DNA of 60,000 bases, from NCBI RefSeq assembly GCF_030272615.1, contig NC_081413.1, positions 564,760,510 through 564,820,509 of the forward strand. Reading direction: 5' to 3'. The notes beneath the pieces were generated by a model that saw nothing but the letters and a program-made list of their open reading frames with translations, did no database searches and was not told the origin of the DNA. A program made the position numbers and the translations under genes. Of this stretch, positions 1 through 9,965 are shown one piece after another. This DNA is from Cryptomeria japonica (Eukaryota > Streptophyta > Pinopsida > Cupressales > Cupressaceae). Within the stretch, counting starts at the first letter, position 1; each line of letters starts with the position of its first letter.

Positions 1-215
1 TTCCCACGTTGTCTGTAGATGTTTTTGCTTGTCATAAGTGGCATTATCCATGCCCTTCATAATGATATGGTCCTAAATTTATGGTAGCTCTTTTGCCGCC
101 TTATCTTTTTCTTGAAAAATATTCTTAAAAATTGTAGCATTCCATACTTTAATTTGAGATTTAACATACTACATTTTCTTGTAGAATTGAAACATTTTAT
201 TTCCACTATGAAATG
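1..215 (-). pseudogene. LINE ORF2 fragment downstream of the endonuclease, cut off by the window edge
   Basis: Read on the minus strand, this stretch continues the LINE ORF2 that breaks off at 7840. It encodes the linker between the endonuclease and reverse transcriptase domains: GNKMFQFYKKM, then VKSQIKVWN, then IFKNIFQEK. That pattern is typical of plant L1-type ORF2 proteins. Several in-frame stops show it is dead. The reverse transcriptase domain would lie beyond position 1. The reading only becomes continuous when the 7.6-kb LTR element at 216-7839 and one AAATG copy are removed, so this piece and 7840-8649 were one gene before the insertion. Confidence 0.8.
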
Positions 216-1286
216 TGTTGGCATTTTTTATGATTATGTTGTGATTGTCATTGATGGACACACACTTGCATTGAGATCATTTTTGTATGTATAAGTTAAA
301 GCTCAACCAGGACTTGTTCCAACCAGTATGATGCATTACAGTCCTTAGACTATTGGTGTTTTGCAGAAAGTGATTACTGATCTAAAGCGGTTCAAGGATC
401 TCAAGTGGTACGAAGGATCAAAGTGGCAGAACACATATTTCCCAGTCTTCATTTTGTCAAACCGACAATCGGTATTCTACTTGAACCGGTATTTTATATG
501 AACTGGTAATATTCTGTGATGAGTTACCATCCACCGATTGTTTGACAGTGCCGACACTTTAACAGTGCTTTTTGTGTCGTGTTACCAGATACATCTAGAT
601 GCATTGAACCTAGGAAACTATATTGTAATCCTATTGGACCAACATGAAATCAGATTCCTTTATAAGGACATCATGTCTAGGGTTTTAGGTTGTTGATATA
701 GTTGATGTTGTTGCTAGGGTTTAAGGTGGTTGAGGAGTTAGAGAGAGTATGAATGTGTAGAATACCGAAGTAATGCTGGAATGCATTAGGAACGAACTAT
801 CAAGGATCTAACCAAGCAATTTGTGCTATTTGCTAGATCACTCATTTGTAGCCCTTAACCGGGTAGGCCCAAAAGCCTCTTGTAAGTCCTCTAACAAGGT
901 GGTTCACATCTGTGGATCTAAAATCCTCTAGCAAGGTAGTCTTTAATCAGACTTATCTCCTAACAGAGATTGAGATTCCTAACAGGATCTGTTCTGGTAA
1001 AGAAAATTGTAACACCTTAACCGGTCTGGTTCCTATTCTGCAGATAGTTACTTGTGAGTTCCATCTCACCGTGGTTTTTCCCATTTGGGTTTCCACATCA
1101 AAATCTCTTGTGTTATGGTTTTTGTGCTTCTGTGGGTGAATGCATTATTTGCTATTTGGTTTGCATGTGTGCTAACCAGTTTGTCTGCTAAACTGCTTTA
1201 CCGGTTTACTGTTAGTCTTGCAAAGTATTTAAGTGCAGAGATTTTTGGCATACTAATTCACCCGCCCCCTCTCTTAGTATTCATCA
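216..1286 (+). repeat. 5' LTR of the pol-less copia-type element
   Basis: It begins TGTTGGCATTTTT and ends TATTCATCA, and is 1071 bp long. It matches 6702-7839 along its length. It lacks two short blocks present in the 3' LTR: part of the AAGCGG-motif cluster near 6867-6935 and about 30 bp near 7375-7405. The right end carries a pyrimidine-rich CACCCGCCCCCTCTC stretch just before the terminus. Confidence 0.93.
659..667 (+). promoter_or_regulatory. Probable TATA box in the 5' LTR
   Basis: TTTATAAGG lies about 40 bp downstream of a CTATTGGACC (CCAAT-like, inverted) block. The same arrangement recurs in the 3' LTR at 7188-7196. Its place inside the LTR fits the RNA polymerase II promoter of the element. 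The transcription start is not determined. Confidence 0.5.
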
Positions 1287-1300
1287 ATTGGTATCAAAGA
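1287..1300 (+). other. Primer binding site, initiator-Met tRNA type
   Basis: TGGTATCAAAG starts at 1289, two bases after the LTR end. It differs by one base from TGGTATCAGAG, the usual copia primer site, which is present at 38,266 in the pol-bearing element of this window. Confidence 0.85.
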
Positions 1301-1336
1301 AAACCTTTCTATAAGTTTAACCACTTGCAAAGAGAT

Positions 1337-2588
1337 ATGAGGGAATACATATTGAGGGAACTTACTCATCGGTTCACTTAGTCTGAGCAAGCCTATGATG
1401 ATCTTATGGTCAAATATAAGGCCTCTCAAGCAAAAGGGAGAGAAGATGCTAAAAAGTTGATGGAGCTATCTGAAAATAGTTCCTCTGATGAAGCGGACAT
1501 GGAAGCCCTGATTCAAGAAGTAGAAAAGTTGAATGAATCCAATTCCAACCTGAGAAAAGAATTGGAAGGACTTACTATTCGAATGTGTCAAGAGCTTGAG
1601 AATCGGAGGAAAGCTGAAGATCTATTCAAAGACAAAGATCATGAAAACTCCAAGATGAAGCAAGAGATTAGTGCCCTAACTGCTCAACTCCATGTGAGCA
1701 AAGTGGAAAATGAAGACATACAAGGAGAACTAAACATTGCCATCTCTGAGAATGAAAACCTGATGGAAACAAATGTTGCTATTTCTAAAGAACTCTCTGA
1801 GTAAAAGGAAATACTTGCTAAGTTCAACAAGAGTACTGTCAAGCTAGAGCAAAAGCTTGAATCTGCCAAACCTGTCAAGAATACTGATGGACTTGGTTAT
1901 TCTGGTCATGAGGAAGGTGACACCTCTGGTACAAATGCTAGAGCATCAAAGAAACAACCGACATCAAAGGATAAAGTTAAGCAAAAGTTTAAACCTGTTT
2001 GCTTTAATTGTCTTAAAGAAGGACATACTGCCAATGTGTGTAGGAGTAAGGCTTACAATACTTTTCCTTATTTTCTAAATGATAAGCCTAGATCCTATAA
2101 ATTCAATGGTAACTATTATGCATGCAACAAGTTTGGGCATAGAGCATCTGAATGCAAGTCTGTTATAGACAACACTGAAAGATATCCTCAGAGGACTCAA
2201 GGAGTTGGTCCTGAACCTTTTATGAACTGGAATCACAATTGGTTTAATGCCTTCAATCATCAGTTAAGAAGTGGTAGCAAACTATTTGATCTGTCATGGT
2301 CATGGTCACACTACTGCAACATGCAGGAGGAAGAACAACAACATGAATAATGGACCTTGGAGAGCACCTAGAATGGTTTGCTATCACTGCAACAAACCGG
2401 GTCACATTGCCAGATTCTGTAGATCAAGAAAGAGCATATCTGATGATATACCGGTCACTCTAGAAGGAAAGATTGATATTGACATTTTTCAAGCGGATAT
2501 GAACAAAACCTGGAAGAAGAAACCAGTGGTGTTACAAGAAGAACCGGTTTCTGCACCTAGTGTGGAAATATCAGAACCAGCAAACTAA
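1337..2588 (+). pseudogene. Gag-like protein: coiled coil plus four CCHC zinc knuckles
   Basis: From the ATG at 1337 the reading frame encodes a long charged coiled coil (about 1390-1860). Zinc knuckles of CX2CX4HX4C type follow. The clear ones are CFNCLKEGHTANVC (near 2000), CNKFGHRASEC in a variant context (near 2130), CHGHGHTTATC (near 2290) and CYHCNKPGHIARFC (near 2380). The protein presumably forms the particle and packages RNA. In-frame stops at 1379 and 1802 and a frameshift near 2280 break it. The usual UBN2-type copia gag N-terminus (as seen at 38,328) is missing or unrecognisable. The multi-knuckle tail resembles the gag remnant at 26,050-27,120. Confidence 0.8.
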
Positions 2589-3034
2589 GCATCAAAAAAG
2601 ATTAGGAGGAGAAAATGGCAAAATGTTTCAAACCCCCGGTTTGTACCATTAAAAGATCTTAACAATATACGATACCTATCATTTGGTAGAAGATCGAAAA
2701 TGGTAAAAGGCAAATTAGGGTTTATGCCCTAATGGTGGAACATTAATTGCGATAGGTGAGGAATATGTTTAAAAGGAATTTTCAAATCATTTCTCACTAT
2801 CATTTTTCTGAAGCGAAGAAGGTTTTCAAGTGCAGAGCAACGAAAAAGTGATTTGTGCTGCGATTCAGAGAAATTTTAGAAACCTTGAAGGAGATTCAAA
2901 AAAAAATTGCAAACGGTCAATAGAAGAACTCAAACCGGTGATTCAGCAACCGATAAAGTGGAAGGCGAAGTGGAAGTTGCAAAGCCCTAGATTCTTGATT
3001 TTCAAAAGGTATTTTTTGAGCTTTCTATTTTGTC
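2589..3034 (+). other. Untranslated spacer between gag and ORF2
   Basis: No coding signal is convincing here. The short open stretch at 2830-3054 has no recognisable motif and overlaps the ORF2 start. The spacer may carry a leader for a separate ORF2 transcript, but I see no clear promoter. Confidence 0.4.
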
Positions 3035-4497
3035 ATGGCTTTCGCATCGCATGATAGTTCTGGTGCAACTATCGATTCTATGGATTTCATTAAAAGAAAA
3101 TTGAAATATAATGCTTTGTCACAAGTACCGGCTGGGGTTATAGTAGAAGAAGGGATTTTAGATTATATAGACTGCAAAATCGAAGACCTAGGGTCTCTTG
3201 TGATCCATTCACAGCTAGGTCTATTCTATGGGAAGGATAAAAAGATCAAACCGGAGTATAGTATTTTGGAGAAGAAGAAACTTCACAATGTGGTTTACTT
3301 CCTGGAGGATTTCATAGATGACCACATTAGAATTATTTTGAGCAGAGTTCATGGTGACAAGATGTACCTAGAGAGAATGCATGATATCACTCCACAAGCT
3401 ATTCATGTCATCACCGGTTTCTACAATACAAGGGAAGTGCCAGCCCTAAGGAAGGTCAACAAGATAGAAATGTCCAAGGTCACCAGTTCAGTGAGCGACT
3501 CACGAGGAATGATTGTTAATTCCATCAAGGATGACCTTGTGAAATATGCGTGCATGGTGATTGGATACCGAACGTTCTCAGCTAGCAGAATTAACTCTGT
3601 ATATGTTGCAATGGTAAATGCTGCTTACCGGATGATCAAGGAAGATGCATCATTCGACCTCTGCACCGGTATGCAAAGGCAAGTCCTGTTGAACCTTAAA
3701 TAAATCAAATAGGATAATGCATTGAAGTTCAAGTTTGGTCATCTACTGGTCGGATTATTCTTTTATTTCCAAGGTTACTTCCCAGGAGTGGGAGACATTC
3801 AGTGGTCTGTGGACCAACCGGTTACCAAGCAGATTAAAGAAAGTTTGCAAGCAGTTGGAACCAACTACCCTGATGTTCTGAACAAGTACTTTGATGAGTT
3901 CAGAGGCAAGATGAGCCTAAGGATGAGGATATCCAGTGACATTGTCAAGAAATATGAAGAGGATATCTGCTTTATCATCAAAGTTGATCAATGCATAATG
4001 GAGGTTGTTGAGCCCAGACAGGAAGAAGTGGAGCCTATGGGATATGAGGTGATGTATGATATGTTGGACGGGTATGCTTCTACCCTAATCACCTCACCTC
4101 TTGATCCTAAGGAAAGGAAAACTGACACCTATCTGGAAATGGTTGCACTGGTTGAAGAACCTCATGAAAAGAAAGGAAAGGTAGTGCCTTCGGCATCAAC
4201 ACCGGTTACTGCAGCAAGTCCCAAAGTGACCAAGTGGTCACCTGCAAAGAAGAAATTGGTAGTAGCACCTGCCAAAGTCTTCGAGAGAAAGAGGAAGACA
4301 AGGAATGCCTCACCGGACTCAGAAGAAACTGTGTCTGAGGAAAAACCTAAGAAGACAAGACAAGCAAAGAAAAAGACAAAGAATGAACCGGCATCATCGG
4401 CACCAGTAAATATTGACATCTCCTCCTACAAACCTTTGACACATTGTCAAAGAACTATCAAAAACATTAGGAGAAAAGTGTTGAATGATTTGATTGA

Positions 4498-4586
4498 TTT
4501 TTTTTGATGATTTCAATGATGATGAAAAAGAAACAGTTGAAAAAGAAATCATGATGATGAAAAAGAAACAGTTGAAAAAGAAATCA
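4498..4586 (+). repeat. T8 run and 35-bp tandem duplication within ORF2
   Basis: An eight-T run at 4498-4505 is followed by two adjacent copies of a 35-bp unit beginning ATGATGATGAAAAAGAAAC (about 4516-4550 and 4551-4586). One extra T plus 35 bp is 36 bp, so the reading frame is restored after the pair. Confidence 0.8.
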
Positions 4587-5089
4587 TTAAGTATGTATGT
4601 GTTAATGATCGGTCGCCCTTAGAAATTAGATCTGAGACACCGGATTCTTTGTATAAGTCCCTAGATAATAAATGGTGCATTGCCATAGAGAAAGAATAGG
4701 AAATTAGGGAGAAAGTTTTTGCTCAATACTTTCCTAACCTGTCCAATTCAAAGTTATTTGATGTCATCAACCAAAATAAAGGACTCTTCTTCACCAGAAG
4801 AAGAAGAATTTGGTTGTTGGGAGGAAGAATTGATGATGTTGAAAAAGACACTCATATGCATATGACAATAGTGGTTCATATGCATAAAGTGCTTCAAGCT
4901 AGCAAGAAGGCTGAACAAGAACCGGCAATGACAAAACCAGATGAAGTGTTTGATGATGAAGGAAATTCAGTTGTTGAACCTATCGACACTATTGATGTTA
5001 ATGCTCTGGATGGAGAGGATGTTTCTTAGGGTACACCATCAGAAGCAACAGGACAGGAGAAGCAGGCAGAATAGGAAGTAAAGCAAAAG

Positions 5090-5545
5090 GAAACTGAGGA
5101 CAAAAAGGAGGAAGCAAAGAAGCAAGTGGAGAAGAAGAAAGCAGAAGAAGAGAAGAAGAAGAAGGATGAAGAGAAGAAGAAGAAGAAAGAAGAGGAGAAG
5201 AAGAAGAAGGATGAAGAGGAGAAGAATAAGAAGGATGAAGAGGAGAAGAAGAAGAAGGATGAAGAGGAGAAGAAGAAAAAGGAAGAGGACAAGAAGAAGA
5301 AGGAAAAAGATGAGGAGAAACAAAAACAGGAAAAAAAGAGAAAAGAACAAGAGAAGAAAAGAAAAGAAGAGGAAGAAGAGAAAAAGAAACAAGAAGATGC
5401 AAGGAAGAAGAAAGAGGAAGAGGATGAGAAGAAGAGAAAGGAAGAGAAGAAGTGAAAGGAAGTAGAGAAGAAGAAGGCAGAGGAGGATAAGGAAGAGGAA
5501 AAGAGAAAAGAAGTAGAGAAGAAGAAGGCGGAGGAGGACAAGGAA
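5090..5545 (+). repeat. Purine-rich GAA/AAG/GAG tract encoding a Lys/Glu repeat
   Basis: About 450 bp consist almost entirely of A and G on the plus strand, in irregular GAAGAAGAAG and GATGAAGAGGAG units. In the ORF2 frame they give an alternating lysine/glutamate helix. The long open frames on the opposite strand here (serine-, leucine- or phenylalanine-rich) are by-products of base composition. Confidence 0.9.
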
Positions 5546-6687
5546 GCAGAAGTGGCAAAGAGCACACAGATGGAGACTCCTAAGGCAACCGGTAGTCAAG
5601 CCAAACTGGCTGACCTCACCAGTCCCATTGACCTCCAGTCTGCAAGTGAAATGGAGCTACTGCAGAGCGTCAAGGTTGCTCAAGAATGCCTTGAAGTGAT
5701 ACGGAGGAAAAAGGAGCAAGATGTGATCCAAGCTATGGTGGACACTCTTACTGGTTTGTTACTCGACACAAACCTCCCCAATACTGACTCATCATTGGCC
5801 CAATTGAAGCTCCTATGCATAGTAGTGGATGATCAAGTGTAGTGCTTAAAGGAGGTAGTAGAGGCAAATGCCAAGAAAGAGCATCAAAAGGCTCCCAATG
5901 TTGCCCTGGTGAAGAAGCTTGATGAGCTCCGGTCTGAACTACAAAAAGCACAGAAGGATATAAGGAATGCTCTAGATGAGGGGAATCTTCTACTTAGCAA
6001 GATTTGCCAACCCCATCTGTTCTATGACAATGTGATTGCACAGAAGCAAAAGCTTCAATCTAAATTACAATCATACATGAGCACCTTCAAGCCGCCATAT
6101 GACTCCTTTACAGCTTATGGGCAAACCGTTCACCGGTTTCATATCCAGTCTACTAAAATAGAGCATGATATCAGCACTCGGTCAAGAGATTTGCAGGAGC
6201 TACAACTAGTTCTACTCCCACATCTGCAAATACTTCAGAAGTGCTATCTTAATTTGGGTGCCTTAATGGTGACAAAGGAGATGAGCACAATAGACGCCAT
6301 GGAAGAACAGGTCTCCCAGATGTAGACAGAGAAAGAAGTAGCCACCTCCCTACTTGAGTCCTAGTCTTTATCTATGAAACAATTCTTGCGGGACTTTAAA
6401 TCTATTTTTGACAAGTTTTATTCCTTACTGTCATAAACTCTTATTATTTTACTAATGACACAGGTGTTAGTCTGTAATATTTCATTGTCATTGTTACCAA
6501 AGGGGGAGAAGTATAAATTTTGAATGTTTTGATGTATACTTTCATGTTATTTATGTTAAGAAGTAGTATACATTGTATGTTCTGCAAAAGGGATAGTGTA
6601 TATGCTCAAGGGGAGTAATTTTGGTTCTGGCATATTTTTGTTGTAAAACACTTAGATATCAAAATTTCCTAAGTGTTGCCATCAATG

Positions 6688-6701
6688 CCAAAGGGGGAGA
6701 T
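6688..6701 (+). other. Polypurine tract of the pol-less element
   Basis: CCAAAGGGGGAGATT directly precedes the 3' LTR. The preceding bases (CCATCAATG) and the tract are shared with the elements at 42,952 and 23,348, so plus-strand DNA priming probably uses the same signal. Confidence 0.9.
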
Positions 6702-7839
6702 TGTTGGCATTTTTGATGATTATGTTGTGATTGTCATTGATGGACACACACTTGCATTGAGATCATTTTTGTATGTATAAGTTAAAGCTCAACTGGGACT
6801 TGTTCCAACTGGTATGATGCATTATAGTCCTTAGACTATTGGTGTTTTATAGAAAGTGATTACCGATCTGAAGCGGTATGTTAACCCCAAGCGGTTCGAG
6901 AATCTCAAGCGGTATGAAGGATCAAAGCGGTAGAACACATATTTCCCAATCTTCATTTTGTCAAACCGGCAACCGGTATTTTACTTGAACTGGTATTTTG
7001 TATGAACCAATAATACTCTATGATGAGTTACCAACCAACATTTTGTGATGAGTTACCATGCACCGATTATTTGACGGTGCTGACACTTTAACGGTGCTTT
7101 TTGTGTCATGTTACTAGATACGTCTAGATGCATTGAACCTAGGAAATTGTATTGTAATCTTATTGGACCAACATGAAATCAGATTCCTTTATAAGGACAT
7201 CATGTCTAGGGTTTTAGGTTGTTGATATAGTTGATGTTGTTGCTAGGGTTTAAGGTGGTTGAGGAGTTAGAGAGAGTATGAATGTGTAGAAGATTGAAGT
7301 AATGTTGGAATGCATTAGGAACAAGCTATCAATGATCTAACCAAGCAATCTATGCTATTTGCTAGATCACTCACTTGTTGATTACTCACATCTTCGACAA
7401 GTCTGTAGCCCTTAACCGGGTAGGCCCAAAAGCCTCTTGTAAATCCTCTAACAAGGTGGTTCACATCTATGGATCTAAAATCCTCTAGCAAGGTAGTCTT
7501 TAATCAGACTTATCTCCTAACAGAGATTGAGATTCCTAATAGGATCTATTCTGGTAAAGAACAATGTAAGACCTTAACCGGTCTGGTTCCTATTCTGCAG
7601 ATAGTTACTTGTGAGTTCCATCTCACCGTGGTTTTTCCCATTTGGGTTTCCACATCAAAATCTCTTGTGTTATGGTGTTTGTGCTTTTGTGGGTGAATGC
7701 ATTATTTTATATTTGGTTTGCATGTGTGCTAACCGGTTTGTCTGCTAAACTGCTTTACCGGTTTACTATTAGTCTTGCAAAGTGTTTAAGTGCAGAGATT
7801 TTTGGCATACTAATTCACCCCCACTCTTAGTATTCATCA
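6702..7839 (+). repeat. 3' LTR of the pol-less copia-type element
   Basis: 1138 bp, starting TGTTGGCATTTTTG and ending TATTCATCA, followed by the target duplication AAATG. The U3 part has a cluster of AAGCGGT motifs (6867-6935). A TATA-like TTTATAAGG sits at 7188-7196. Confidence 0.93.
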
Positions 7840-8649
7840 AAATGGTGCACTCACCCACCATTGATGAAGTGGGGGGAGAAAATGAGGATGTCTGAACCAC
7901 ATCCTTTCAAATTTGAACGAAGGCCTATGAACATAAGGTGAAGTCTTGGGAGAGATAGTCAGTGAAATGGCGAAGTGGTCTGAGCAGATAAGAGGGAGAA
8001 TCTTTGATTCAAATTGGAACCTATGTACCAACCATTGTTGAGAAATGAGAAATCTATCCAATCTCTCAGTTATTTGTGAAAATTTCTTTCTCCTATTTGT
8101 CCATGTAAAAAAACCCTTTTTTGGCACTATATATGTCAATGCATTATAGGAGATAAAACCCACAAAATCTTCAATAGTCTTTATTAGAGGACAAATACCC
8201 CCTCTTTTTTCTTGGAGGGAGACAATAGCATTGAATTCACCTCTCAAAATATTGTTGTGATCTGAAAACTGATTGATAGTTGCTGCTATTGTATTCTAGA
8301 GCCTCTTTTTGTCAAGTGTACTAGTGGGTCCATAAACATTAAATAGCATGAAAGACATATCATAATTTTGAATATTCAATAGCTGCCAATTGTTTCCTAT
8401 GGTTACTATTTTTGTATTTACTGTTTTAGGGTTCCAAAAAACTATAAGCCCTCTTGAATCTCCCTGGGTTGGGACATGTAATGATTTCCACTTTTCCCAC
8501 TTGTGAATAGTGTTCTGGAATGTATCCTGAGAAGTTTTGGTTTCTTGTAACATAATGATATCAGCTACTAAGGAATCAAGTTGAAGCTTAATTCAATTTC
8601 TTTTGTTAGAGGCATTAATGCCTCTGACATTCCATGAAATGATTCTCAT
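7840..8649 (-). pseudogene. LINE ORF2, endonuclease domain
   Basis: The minus-strand frame starts at the ATG at 8649-8647 with MRIISWNVRGIN. It continues with MLQETK, FNVYGPTS, RGEFNAI, FTWTNRR, ERLDRFLIS and CSDHFAISL. These are the ordered motifs of the AP-type endonuclease (exonuclease-endonuclease-phosphatase fold) of plant L1-type LINEs, which nicks target DNA. The GDFN catalytic motif reads GEFN here. At least two stops replace what look like tryptophan codons (N*IKL near 8595 and L*NTIA near 8297). The copia-type element at 216-7839 interrupts the gene just after the endonuclease; the rest resumes at 215 and runs off the window. Confidence 0.88.
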
Positions 8650-9074
8650 TGAAGATAAGGAGAGCAACATGCCCTCCTCGGCCTAGTGACAGTGAATTTA
8701 CCATCTAAAGTGGATTGAATGCCAGCTGCTATTTCCTCTTTCAATTTGGCTGATTTTGGTTTTCTTCATCTAGGTTTTGGTGAATAGATATCAGAGAGAG
8801 GCATGTAGGAGATTGGGAGATTGATAGAGATTGTGAGAAATCATATGGAGGATCTTGCTAGCTTTCACAATCTTCCTGGTGAGTGTTGCCCTCTACATCC
8901 ATAATACTAGGTAGAATGTCAAAATGAGAGTCCTGAGATCCTGTGGACATAACTATAAGGTGATCTAAAAGTAGTTGATCATTCTTGTTTAGAACCTCTT
9001 CAACAATTTCATCAAATAATTGGGAGCTCACCGAATGTAACATTTCATTGGCAATTTGATCTAAGTTATCTAAT

Positions 9075-9965
9075 GATTTTTGAACCTTGGGTTCCTCATA
9101 CCACTGAACTGGCCGAACTAAGCATAGCCAATCATTATCTAATTGGTCTAGATTATCTGGCAGTCTTTGCATATCTGGTTTCTCATGTCATTGTATTAAC
9201 CTCTTTGGACATGGGAAATAATTGTTATTATCTTCCTTGAAGGCATTCATAAGATCAAGAGGTCAACTAGATGTAGACAATTTAGAGGCCATCTTATTTA
9301 TTTTACTAAAGATTTTTGAAAATAAAGAATTCACCATCCTTGGAGAGAATAAGGAGGTAAGGCCCATGGTCTTAAATTTTTGAGAAGGAGATATCATTCT
9401 AGCCACAAAAAGTTTTACCAATTTTCAGCTGATGCATGCAAGTATAAGGAATTGGTGAAAGTCAAAACTTGATTGTTTTGGTTGAAGAATTGGAGTGCAT
9501 GTATTAACCAATTGACTAATGATATTTTCACCTTAGGGTTCTCGAGTCTTTGAGTAGCCCTAGCTGGACATAGCCAGACACTGGTTATTTGGCCTAGGAT
9601 ATATGTTGATCTCTACACACCCAGCTTCTCACATGCTTGTAGTAGCCTCTTATAACATGGGGCATGCTTACAACTATTTTCCTTAGAGGCATCCAATAAT
9701 TCCACAAACTGACTAGATGTAGGCAATCTGGATACCAAAATATTTGTTTTACTAGAGATTTCTGAGAGGGAATCATTCGCCTTCCTTGGAGAGTATAGAG
9801 AAGAAAAACCCATGCACTTAAGATTTTGGGAGGGAGATAACATTTTGGTCACGAAAGTTTTACCAATTTTAACTAGGGAATATGAGCATAAGAAGATGGT
9901 GAAATTCAATCCTCGCTCCTTCTGATTAAAATTTTTTAGTGCATATACTAACCAGTTCCAATTTA
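9075..9965 (-). repeat. Two diverged tandem copies of a ~446-bp module in LINE ORF1
   Basis: On the plus strand CCTTGGGTTCCTC at 9085 matches CCTTAGGGTTCTC at 9531. Blocks around 9181-9210 and 9625-9660, and 9419-9512 and 9862-9960, also match in order. On the coding strand both copies give a protein segment with a YSPR motif followed by a serine-rich stretch and a lysine/cysteine-containing tail. Divergence between copies is high, so the duplication is old. Confidence 0.72.

Larger units (their letters stand above)
3035..6436 (+). pseudogene. ORF2 of the pol-less element, family unknown
   Basis: One frame runs from the ATG at 3035 to a TAA at 6434-6436, about 1,130 codons, broken by in-frame stops (for example 3701, 4697, 5027, 5072, 5453, 5840, 6323, 6359) and a local frameshift pair near 4505. 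Residues 1 to about 400 form a globular-looking region with motifs FIKRKLKYNAL, IHVITGFYNTREVP, DDLVKYACMVIGYR and YFDEFRGKMSLRMRI. A lysine-rich basic segment follows (about 4200-4420), then a lysine/glutamate-rich helix (5090-5545), then a coiled-coil C-terminus. No reverse transcriptase, integrase or protease motif is present. A collinear homologue lies on the minus strand at 23,420-25,660 in another element. The overall look recalls uncharacterised plant transposon-encoded proteins, but I cannot assign a family. Function unknown. Confidence 0.75.
216..7839 (+). mobile_element. Non-autonomous copia-type LTR retrotransposon with gag and an unknown ORF2, no pol
   Basis: The element is complete. 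LTRs that start TG and end CA (216-1286 and 6702-7839) are flanked by the 5-bp target duplication AAATG (211-215 and 7840-7844). A primer site of the initiator-Met type (TGGTATCAAAG) follows the 5' LTR, and a polypurine tract (AAAGGGGGAGA) precedes the 3' LTR. The internal part holds a gag-like ORF with zinc knuckles and a long second ORF. I find no protease, integrase, reverse transcriptase or RNase H motif in it. It therefore needs enzymes supplied in trans. It sits inside a LINE, so it is younger than the LINE. Both ORFs carry stops, so this copy is inactive. Confidence 0.9.

Noticed and set aside
112-294. Plus-strand open frame crossing into the 5' LTR
   Set aside because: It spans the LINE/LTR insertion junction and is antisense to the LINE ORF2.
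4998-5599. Long minus-strand open frames rich in serine, leucine or phenylalanine
   Set aside because: They are complements of the GAA/AAG-rich ORF2 tract; several frames are open at once because of composition.
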